Assembly (NCBI RefSeq): GCF_902686445.1
Contig: NC_062232.1
Coordinates: 11,701,105-11,765,104 of the forward strand
Direction of reading: 5' to 3'
Length of the DNA: 64,000 nt
Source of the DNA: Sciurus carolinensis
Lineage: Eukaryota > Chordata > Mammalia > Rodentia > Sciuridae
Position numbers and translations under genes: made by a program. Below are positions 56,365 through 64,000 of the stretch, piece after piece; position 1 is the stretch's first letter; each line of letters begins with the position of its first letter. The notes below the pieces were generated by a model. The model made no database searches. It was not told the origin of the DNA and worked only from the letters and a program-made list of their open reading frames with translations.

Positions 56365-57055
56365 AGTGTTGCATTGATGTAAATTAGGTCAATTTGGTTG
56401 ATAAAACTGTTCAAGTTTTTTGTATCCTTATTGGTTTTTTTTTAATTCTTTAAATTATTGAGAAAAGGAGGCAGAATCTCTGGGTATTAATATGGATTTG
56501 TCTATTTCTCCATACATCTATCAGTTTTAATATGAGAATTTTTAAATTTGGTACACACAACTTTATGATTATCATGTCCTCCTGTTGAATTCAACTGTAT
56601 GAAATGATTCTCTTTACTGTTATTGATATTATTTGCAATGAAATCTACTTTGTCTTTTTTCAAAATATAGGAATTCCTGTTTCTTTTTTTTAAAAACAGA
56701 ATTAGCATAGTATTTCTTTTTTCATCTCTTTATTTTTTTGGTAGTGGAGATTGACCCCAGGGTGTTTATCACTGTGCTACATCCCTGGCCCCCCCACTTT
56801 CTTTTACTTTTTATTTTGAGACAGGACCTTACTCAATTGTTTTGGGCCTTGCTAAGTTGCTGAGGCTGTCCTTGAACTTGGAATCCTCCTGCCTCAGCCA
56901 CCCAAGTTGCTACAATTACAGGCATGCACCACTGCACCTAGCTGTAGGTTTCTTTAAAGAAGCATATGGTTGGGTCTTGTTTTTCTTATCCAGTCAGACA
57001 ATTTCCATATTAGTTGGGTATAAACACTTTAAAAATCATTTAAATTTAATGTTTT
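56365..57055 (-). mobile_element. antisense L1M, left part of a split copy
   Basis: GGTCAATTTGGTTGATAAAA, TTTGTCTATTTCTCCATACA and GGTTGGGTCTTGTTTTTCTT are the reverse ORF2 trace. The copy resumes at 59265 after a block of later insertions. It contains a SINE at 56731-56943. Confidence 0.82.
56731..56943 (-). mobile_element. B1/ID dimeric SINE nested in L1M, antisense
   Basis: GGTAGTGGAGATTGACCCCA, GTGCTACATCCCTGGCC, then a 7SL half ending GCACCACTGCACCTAGCT. Confidence 0.94.
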
Positions 57056-57295
57056 ATTAGTTATCTATTGCAGCAGAAAAATATCATCACAAACAATACT
57101 TAAAAACAACATGCATTTATTATTTCACTGTTTCTGGGGGTCAGGAATTCAGGCACAGTTTAGATGGGTCCTTTGCTTCAGAATATGTCATCAGGTTTCC
57201 ATGAAAGTGTTAGGCAGGAGTGAGGCTCAACAGAGATAGAATTCATTTCCAAGCTAATATGGTTGTTGGCAAGATTCCAATTTTTTTCATGTGTC

Positions 57296-57315
57296 AGAAT
57301 GAGGGCCACTCATAG
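57296..57315 (+). repeat. left target-site duplication of the L1
   Basis: 20 bp matching 58990-59009 with two differences. Confidence 0.9.
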
Positions 57316-57317
57316 GA

Positions 57318-58718
57318 AGAATTAATATTGTCAAAATGGCCATACTACCAAAAGTGCTATACAGATTCAATGCAATTCCAATTAAAATCCCAATGATGTA
57401 CCTTACAGAAATAGAGCAAGCAATTATGAAATTCATCTGGAAGAATAAAAAACCCAGAATAGCTAAAGTAATCCTTGGCAGAAAGAGTGAAGCAGGGGGT
57501 ATCGCAATACCCAATCTTCAACTCTACTACAAAGCAATAGTAACAAAAACAGCATGGCATTGGTACCAAAATAGAAAGGTGGATCAATGGTACAGAATAG
57601 AGGACACGGACACAAACCCAAATAAATACAATTTTCTCATACTAGACAAAGGGGCCAAAAATATGCAATGGAGAAAAGATAGCCTCTTCAACAAATGGTG
57701 CTGGGAGAATTGGAAATCCATATGCAACAGAATGAAACTAAACCCATATCTCTCACCATGCACGAAACTAAACTCAAAATGGATTAAGGATCTCGGAATC
57801 AGACCAGAGACCTTGCATCTTATAGAAGAAAAAGTAGGTCCAGAGCTTCAACATGTCGGCTTAGGACCAGACTTCCTCAACAGGACTCCCATAGCACAAG
57901 AAATAAAAGCAAGAATCAATAACTGGGATAGATTCAAACTAAAAAGCTTTCTCTCAGCAAAGGAAACTATCAGCAATGCAAAGAAAGAGCCTACAGAGTG
58001 GGAGAAAATCTTTGCCAATCATACTTCAGATAGAGCACTAATCTCCAGAATCTATAAAGAACTCAAAAAACTCTACACCAAGAATGCAAATAATACAATC
58101 GACAAATGGGCTAAGGAAATGAATAGACACTTCACAGAAGAAGATCTACAAGCAATCAACAAACATATGGAAAAATGTTCAACATCTCTAGTAATAAGAG
58201 AAATGCAAATCAAAACCACCCTAAGATTCCATCTCACCCCAATTAGAATGGCGATTATCAAGAATACAAGCAACAACAGGTGTTGGCGAGGATGTGGGGA
58301 GAAAGGTACACTCATACATTGCTGGTGGGGCTGCAAATTAGTGCAGCCACTCTGGAAAGCAGTGTGGAGACTCCTTAGAAAACTTGGAATGGAACCAGCA
58401 TTTGACCCAGCTATCCCACTCTTTGGCCTATACCCAAAGGACTTAAAATCAGCATATTACAGAGATACAGCCACATCAATGTTCATATCTGCTCAGTTCA
58501 CAATAGCCAGATTGTGGAACCAACCTAGATGTCCTTCAATTGATGAATGGATAAAGAAACTGTGGTATATATATACAATGGAATATTACTCAGCCATAAA
58601 GAATGATAAAATTATGGCATTTGCAGGCAAATGGATGAAACTGGAGAATATCATGCTAAGTGAGATAAGCCAATCTCAAAAAACCAAGGGACGAATGATA
58701 TTGCTAATAAGTGGATGA
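57318..58718 (+). pseudogene. L1 ORF2p C-terminal fragment, frame intact
   Basis: The retained part encodes the C-terminal third of ORF2p, a reverse transcriptase and endonuclease that copies L1 RNA into the genome. The frame is open from the truncation point; the first ATG at 57336 gives 460 codons out of roughly 1,275 in a full protein. The thumb-distal region and the cysteine-rich motif C-x3-C-x7-H-x4-C are present (Cys316, Cys320, His328, Cys333 counted from that ATG). The endonuclease and the reverse-transcriptase catalytic core lie upstream and are missing, so no activity is expected. There is no promoter of its own. Confidence 0.95.
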
Positions 58719-58990
58719 TGACACCTAATGGGGGGTGGGAGGGGTTAGTGTTAGGGTTAGAGTTAGGGTTAGGGAGGGGGGCAAGAATGTAGGAAGGAAG
58801 GACTGTATAGAGGGAAAAGAGGGGTGGGAGGGGTGGGGGGGAAGGGAAAAAAATAACAGAATGAATCAAACAACATTACCCTATGTAAATTTATGATTAC
58901 ACAAATGGTATGGCTTTACGCCATGTACAAATAGAGAAACAACATGTATCCCATTTGTTTACAATAAAAAAAAAGTGCAAAAAAAAAAAA
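58719..58990 (+). other. L1 3' UTR with G-rich polypurine and TTAGGG-like segment
   Basis: G-runs at 58730-58744 and 58819-58848 flank a telomere-like stretch (58750-58774: TTAGGG, TTAGAG, TTAGGG, TTAGGG). The downstream part (AATGAATCAAACAACATTAC onward) matches the copy at 20.7 kb in reverse. Polypurine 3' UTRs able to form G-quadruplexes are known for mammalian L1. Confidence 0.92.
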
Positions 58991-59009
58991 GAATGAGGGT
59001 CACTCTTAG
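58990..59009 (+). repeat. right target-site duplication of the L1
   Basis: 20 bp, partner of 57296-57315. The first A overlaps the poly(A). Confidence 0.9.
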
Positions 59010-59499
59010 TTCCTTACCACATGGACTTCTTCATAGAGCAGCTTGCTTCATTGGAACTTGTAAAGGGAGACCATTGATAGAGAAAGTCCACTTGCAAAAT
59101 GGAAGTTATGTTCTTATGTGACAATCCATCACCATTACTATATTTTATTAGTTAGAAGCAAGTAAAAGGTCCCACCTACACTGAAGAGGAGAGAAGTACA
59201 CAAGGGCATGAATACAAGGAGATAGAGATAATTGGGGATCATCTTAGAGTATCTCCCACACGTGTTATAGATATGGTTGAGATCATATCTACCATGTTGC
59301 TAGTTATTTCCCATTTTCCCATCTGTTATTTTTTCCTATTTCTTCCTTTGCTTCTATTGCTTGGATTAGTTGGATGATTTTTTTGGATTCCATTTTATCT
59401 CCTTTGTAGCTTTTTATCTATAAATTTTGTTGTGAAATTATGGTGGTAATGTTACAATTTCTAGTATATACTTTTAACTTATCACGATCTACTTTAAAT

Positions 59500-59958
59500 T
59501 GTGGGAAGCCATTCATGTCTAGCAGAATCAGGCTTGGTTGAGCCATGGGATACAGAGGTCTGACTTCCAGGAACTGGCGGTCCTGAGAGACTGTTTCAGA
59601 TAGCCTGGGGCAGGTAACCCTGTGCAGGTGGCTCACCACCTGAGGGAATGCTAATTCTCTAAGCAAATGGCTTTCCTAACTCCACCCCATCCTCTCCCTC
59701 ACAGAAGAAGCCCCTCCAGGTCAGGGTCCCTTTACCTGTGGGACTATAAATAAAGGTGAAGGTGGGCTTCTCCATCTTGTTGGAGGCCAGATCTGGCATG
59801 GCCCAGTCCACCACACCCGCTTCCATTTGAAAAGATTGACTCTTGTGTTTATTTGATTAGGTAAGTTTCTTGGTGAATTAATTGATAGCCCGCACTGTCC
59901 TCTGACAGAAACTCTTTCCCTCAAACATCCAGGGTGTGGTAGGAGAACCATCCCCACA
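59500..59958 (+). mobile_element. ERV2-like solo LTR with 6-bp duplication
   Basis: Begins TGTGGGAAGCC and ends ATCCCCACA. TATAAA at 59745-59750 overlaps an AATAAA polyadenylation signal at 59749-59754, consistent with U3-R layout on the plus strand. Flanks TTAAAT (59494-59499) and TCAAAT (59959-59964) form a 6-bp duplication with one mismatch, the size used by class II (ERVK-like) retroviruses. No internal viral genes remain. Family name not assigned. Confidence 0.85.
59745..59754 (+). promoter_or_regulatory. LTR TATA box and overlapping poly(A) signal
   Basis: TATAAATAAA sits about 245 bp into the 459-bp LTR, consistent with a U3/R boundary. Confidence 0.6.
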
Positions 59959-60641
59959 TCAAATGATATTATACTACTTTGTGTAGAGTATCAAGACCTT
60001 CCAACACTACATTGTTTCTCCCTTCTGGCCCTTGAAATATTGTTATAAATTTTATTTTATTGTTGTATATTATTAACCTCATGAGACATTCTTATTATTT
60101 TTGCTTTAAATGGCTAATTACCTTCTAAAAAAGACTTAATTAGTGCACAAGTTTCTTTAAATTTATTCATATAGTTGCCATTTCCAGTGATGATCTTTTG
60201 TGCAGATCAAGATTTTTTGTTATAATTTTCTTTCTTTAATATTAGTTGTATACTGGTCTGCTTTTTTTCATCTTTTGTATGACTAAAAAAGTATTTTGCC
60301 TCCATTTATTTCTTTTTTCTGTGTATAGAATTCTAGGTTGACAGCTTTTTTCCCAGTGCTTAAGGTTGTTACTCCATTGCTCTGGCTTGTATTGTTTTTG
60401 CTATGAAATCTGCTATTATTATTATTTTTATTCTCTTATATTTAATATGTATTTTTTTTCTTCTGGCTGCTTTAATTGTTTTCTCTTTACTACTAATTTT
60501 AAACATTTTGATTATGATGTGTCTTGTTTGTTCCTTGCAGTTTGCATTTTTTAAGCTTCATCAATCCATAGATTTATAGTTTTCATCAATTTTGAAAAAT
60601 TGACTGTTGCACATGATTTGTACACTGAAGTTGTTTCCTAG

Positions 60642-60865
60642 AACACTGATGCTTGCTGGGTAGGGTGATGCACTTCTGTAATCACAGCAGCTCGGGAGGC
60701 TGAGGCAGTAGGATTGCAAGTTGGAGGCCAACCTCAGCAACTTAGCAAGACCCTAAGCAACTTAGCGAGACCTGTCTCAAAATAAAAAGGGGTGGGGATG
60801 TGGCTCAGTGGTAAAGCACCCCTGGGTTAGAAACAAACAAACAAACAACAACAAAAAACACTGAT
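60642..60865 (+). mobile_element. B1/ID dimeric SINE with target duplication
   Basis: Body 60651-60856. 7SL half, GGTGGGGATGTGGCTCAGTG short ID half, and an AAACAAACAAAC tail. AACACTGAT flanks it at 60642-60650 and 60857-60865. Confidence 0.94.
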
Positions 60866-61189
60866 ACTCTATCTTTCCCCCCTTCTGTTTGTTTTATTTT
60901 TGATAGTTTCCTATTGCTAAATCTTCAGGCTTACTAAAATTTTATTTTGCAGTATCTACCCTGCCATTAATTCAATTGAGTTTTTTTTTAAAAAATCTCA
61001 GATATTGTAATTTTAATCTCTAATTGTTTACACTGGATACTTTTCAAATCTTCTATTTAACATACTTAATATTTCCCCTACATTTTAAACATATGGTGGA
61101 ACACAGTTCTTTTTAATTCTTGCACTTGTGTTATTTCTGCATTAGTTTTAATTTATTGAATTTCTTCTCATTTTGAGTCTCTTTCAGTA

Positions 61190-61370
61190 TTTTTTTTTTT
61201 GTACTGGGTTGAACCCAGGGGTGTTTTACCACTAAGCTATATCCCCAGTCCTTTTTTATTTTTTTATTTTGAGACAAAGTTGCATAAGCTGGCCTCAAAT
61301 TTGTGATCCTTCTGCCTCAACCTCCTGAATCACTGGGATTACAGGCATGCACCACCATACCTGTTACCTG
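61190..61370 (-). mobile_element. B1/ID dimeric SINE nested in L1M, antisense
   Basis: Poly(T), GTACTGGGTTGAACCCAGGG, AAGCTATATCCCCAGTCC, then a 7SL half with an internal deletion ending GCACCACCATACCTG. Confidence 0.93.
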
Positions 61371-61540
61371 GTATTTTTTTTTTAACTAGATGCCAGACAT
61401 TGTGAATCTTAACTTGTAGGATGTTACATATTTTGAATTCCTGTAAGTATTCTTAAACTTTGTTCTGGGGTGCAATTAAATTACTTAGAAATAGTTTGAT
61501 GCTTTGGAGTCTCGATTTTAAGGTTTGTTACGTGATATTA

Positions 61541-62033
61541 GCACATCGTATGGTCTAGTGTTATTTTTTTCCCCATTACTGTGACAAACTCATTTTCGTA
61601 CTTTGCCTAATGTCCTATGACATATTTTCCACTTGGCCTTCTAGGAATGGGCACTACTCTTGACCCTGCATGATCTCCAGGAAATTTTTCCTTTAAAATT
61701 CTCCGATGTGCATGTGCCAATCCACGCTTGGCTGCATTGTAAGGGGACATTCAGATCTCCAGAATTTTCTTTCTGTACAGGTTTCTCCTCTTTGGTATTC
61801 TGTTCCATTCTCGCTGCCATGACCTTGCTGGCTTCCCAGCTCTATGTCTTCAACTCAGGAGTGTACCAGGAATATCCTGGCTTTCTTTCTCCACACAGGA
61901 AACTGAGACAATCTTAGGACTTGTTTAATCTGAGATCATTGTCATTCCTTGCCTGGTATCCAATGTCATGAAACCATTTTTCATACATTTTGCCCATTTT
62001 GAGGCATTTCTGGCAAGAAAGCAAATCTGTTGT
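61541..62033. other. unassigned, probably more L1M
   Basis: TTGACCCTGCATGATCTCCA may be the continuing L1M trace. The 85-codon frame (61660-61917) has no domain. Confidence 0.4.
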
Positions 62034-62461
62034 TGTTATGGTTTGGATGTGAGGTGTCCCCCAAAGCTCAAGTGTGAGACAATACAAGAAGGGTTGGAGG
62101 AGAAATGACTGGGTTATAGCCTTAACCAAATCAGTATTAACTGGGATTAACTGAGTGGTAACTGGAGGCAGGTGGGGTGTGGCTGGAGGAAGTGGTTCAT
62201 TGTGGGCGTGGCTATGGGGTATATATTTCGTTGCTGGGAAGTGGAGTCTCTCTCTTTGCTTTCTGATCACCATGTGAGCTGCTTCCCTCTGCCACACTCT
62301 TCTGCCATGATGTTCCGCCTCACCTCAAGCCCCAAGGAATGGAGCCTGCTGTCTAGGGTCTAAGACCTCTGAAACTGTGAGCCCGCTAATAAACTTTTCC
62401 TCCTCTATAATTGTTATGGTCAGGCCTTTTAGTCACGGTGGCAAAAAAGCTGACTAAAACA
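62034..62461 (+). mobile_element. ERVL-MaLR-type solo LTR, copy 2
   Basis: Begins TGTTATGGTTTGGATGTGAG and ends GCTGACTAAAACA. Shares GGAGGCAGGTGGGGTGTGGC, GGGGTATATATTTCGTTGCT and TGAAACTGTGAGCCCGCTAA with 32985-33423. The 127-codon minus-strand frame over it is LTR-derived. Confidence 0.9.
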
Positions 62462-63659
62462 GGTGCCTATTTTTCTATCTTAGATATATCTAAATCTCCT
62501 TTTGCTTTAAACTCTCTGCATGCAATCAATTAATAGTTGAGTTGACTTTTATATATGGTTTATATTCTTGAGAAAAGGGTCTAGTCTTAGGTTGGCTTCT
62601 TTAGAAATAAACCTCGAGATGGGAATTCTTTTGCAAATGGCTTATTGAGGAACTAGTTTCAGGCAGAGGGGATGGAGGGAAGGAGGCAAGCAGGTGTGAT
62701 TTCAGCTAGGGCCCAGTTCAGCTTGATCTTGTGGTGGAGCTCTGGGGTACAGTTGCAATACAAAGTTGGTTCTACCTTTTGGCAAGGGTAAGGATGTGAG
62801 AGCTTTTGTACAAACTTGTTACTACATTAATGAATATAAACTTCCTCTTATAGGGTATGACTTCTCTGGTGACACAACTCCCAATTAGACAGTGACAATT
62901 TTCTAGAGAGGGGGACAACTATGAATCCTTAGCAGCCAACCCTTGCAGCATGTGAAGTGGCTGAATAAAGGCGTCTGGGCAGAACAACATCTCCTATATT
63001 ATTTTATGAGTCTTTATCCCCCAAATGTCTTCAACTTGGTAGGCATTCCACACACGAGTGCCTTACAGTGTAGAACTTCAGCAATATCATATTTGCAAGG
63101 AACAAATGATCTCATATGGGTACATTTTTAATGTTTTGAAGATTGCACTTGTAAATGCTTTTTGATGGGGATGTTTCTAAAATGTGTCACATATTATCCT
63201 TCCACATCGCAGAGAAGATAAGATTGAAATGATTTTTCCATGATGACTCAGGGTGGCAATTTAGGAATCTTAAATACCTTGCTGGGGTGCACATCAGTAG
63301 GATTTTACTTTCTAAATCTTCAGGTGAATTTTGGGAGCCACTGTACAAGACAGCATGCTGGGCTGTCAGATATTTAGCTGTCACAGCTCTTAATAGTACA
63401 CTGACTTCTTGCAAGTTTCTTCAACTTCAAATCTCTAGTCTGAGAAGTCTGATGATTAAGGGTGTCAGGTTTGTGAGAAAATAAGCTCCAAGTTATGTCT
63501 CAAGGACCTCTTCTAGAGTGGATTACAGAGCTTGATGCTTTGGTAATCAACAGATGATGTGTCAGGTGCTAAAACACTCTTGTGCTTGATTCTCATTTGT
63601 AGCCTTGTTCTGCACCCTGGGATGCTCTCAACTTCAGCAACTGTGGGAACAATGTATTC
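62462..63659. other. unassigned DNA
   Basis: A possible old repeat near 62580-62790 (GAGATGGGAATTCTTTTGCA, GGGATGGAGGGAAGGAGGCA) is not assigned to a family. Frames at 62943-63131 and 63187-63484 overlap on both strands and look like chance. Confidence 0.4.
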
Positions 63660-63876
63660 AGAATCTACTTTTTTTTTGGTACTGGGAATTGAACTCAGGG
63701 ACACTTAACCACTGAGCCACATCCCCAGCCCTTTTTATTTTTTATTTTGAGAGAGAGTCTTGTTGAGTTGCTTAGGGCCTCGCTAAATTGCTGAGGCTGG
63801 CTTTGATCCTCCTGCTTTAGCCTACAGAGTTGCTGGGATTACAGGTGTGCACCACCGCACCTGGCTAGAATCTATT
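63660..63876 (-). mobile_element. B1/ID dimeric SINE, antisense, with target duplication
   Basis: Body 63670-63866: TTGGTACTGGGAATTGAACT, GAGCCACATCCCCAGCCC, then a 7SL half ending GCACCACCGCACCTGGC. AGAATCTACT (63660) and AGAATCTATT (63867) flank it. Confidence 0.95.
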
Positions 63877-64000
63877 CTTTGTTAATTAATAATTGACAAT
63901 TCAGATGAGACAAATAGTTGACTGGACAAATTTCATCTTCAGAGGTGTTAAGAAATTGAGAAAGATTGCTTTTATTTTATTAATTTTCTGACTTAAAACC
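63877..64000. other. unassigned AT-rich end of window
   Basis: Nothing recognised. The window ends here without a boundary feature. Confidence 0.4.

Larger units (their letters stand above)
57316..58990 (+). mobile_element. young 5'-truncated LINE-1
   Basis: The insertion starts in ORF2, runs through its stop at 58716-58718, a G-rich polypurine 3' UTR, AATAAA at 58963-58968 and a poly(A) end. Flanking 20-bp duplications with two mismatches, and a long intact frame, show it is among the youngest elements here. 5' truncation removed ORF1 and the endonuclease and most reverse-transcriptase coding, so it cannot move by itself. Confidence 0.97.
57056..59264 (-). mobile_element. MLT1-like LTR split by the young L1, antisense
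   Basis: The left part (57056-57295) has TTAGTTATCTATTGCAGCAG and TTTATTATTTCACTGTTTCT. The right part (59010-59264) has AGTTCCTTACCACATGGACT, AGGGCATGAATACAAGGAGA and GTATCTCCCACA. Together they make one LTR of about 500 bp whose middle carries the L1 insertion. Confidence 0.78.
59265..61540 (-). mobile_element. antisense L1M, right part of a split copy
   Basis: GATTCCATTTTATCTCCTTT, AGAATTCTAGGTTGACAGCT, CTCCATTGCTCTGGCTTGTA, TTTGATTATGATGTGTCTTG, ATAGTTTTCATCAATTTTG and AACTAGATGCCAGACATTGT trace L1 ORF2 in reverse and continue 56365-57055. It is split by the LTR at 59500 and SINEs at 60651 and 61190. Confidence 0.82.

Noticed and set aside
58750..58774. Interstitial telomeric repeat marking a chromosome fusion
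   Set aside because: It lies between the ORF2 stop and the poly(A) of an L1 with its own target duplications, so it arrived with the element.
62034..62461. 127-codon minus-strand frame (61914-62297) as a gene
   Set aside because: It lies across the MaLR LTR boundary and is explained by the LTR sequence.

Overview
The window looks like a stretch of rodent nuclear DNA with no protein-coding gene I can support. It is most likely from a squirrel-family (Sciuridae) genome. The base composition is AT-rich and CpG-poor. The dominant young repeats are tRNA-derived ID elements, with a GGGCTGGGGATGTGGCTCAG-type head, and 7SL/tRNA dimers in which a B1-like half is fused to an ID half. That dimer architecture is characteristic of sciurid genomes. 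The species call is an inference from these SINEs and from the L1 3' UTR type, not from a gene.

Layout. 1-12 kb: mostly unassigned single-copy-like sequence with scattered SINEs, one MIR, a (TG)n(CG)n tract near 3.5 kb, a possible 40-nt microexon at 8321-8360, and an antisense L1 3' end at 9.8-10.3 kb. 11.7-15.2 kb: three ERVL-MaLR-type LTRs, one carrying a younger SINE, around a segment that has unusually kept its CpGs (13.66-13.86 kb). 15.2-17.5 kb: unassigned DNA. 17.5-28 kb: a dense LINE-1 graveyard in antisense orientation, with a nested ID-in-ID palindrome at 18.1-18.3 kb and a Tigger-type DNA transposon at 22.6 kb. 28-30.1 kb: an unassigned block that may be an L1 5' region. 30-48 kb: unassigned sequence with MIR, MER5-type and other old DNA-transposon fossils, two related LTRs (33.0 kb plus strand, 45.9 kb minus strand), a MLT1-type LTR (43.0 kb), a cluster of SINEs (40-42.4 kb), and a candidate exon near 37.7 kb. 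48-51.3 kb: an old antisense L1 with two SINEs inside it. 51.3-52.3 kb: an L2 3' end split by a SINE that has a perfect 15-bp target duplication. 52.9-53.2 kb: a MLT1-type LTR.

The most informative region is 56.4-61.5 kb, a nested stack. An old L1M copy was hit by a MLT1-like LTR, which was in turn hit by a young 5'-truncated L1. That L1 keeps an uninterrupted 460-codon ORF2 C-terminal frame, poly(A), and 20-bp target duplications with two mismatches. Separately, an ERV2-like solo LTR (59500-59958) with 6-bp duplications landed in the same L1M. The young L1 3' UTR carries a telomere-like TTAGGG segment that is missing from a related 3' UTR copy at 20.7 kb.

Nothing here forms an operon or pathway. 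The open frames listed by a six-frame scan are chance frames or pieces of repeats. The possible functional signals are two candidate exons and several repeat-free stretches that could be conserved non-coding elements. All of these need alignment or RNA data. Repeat family names come from remembered consensus sequences, not from a database search.
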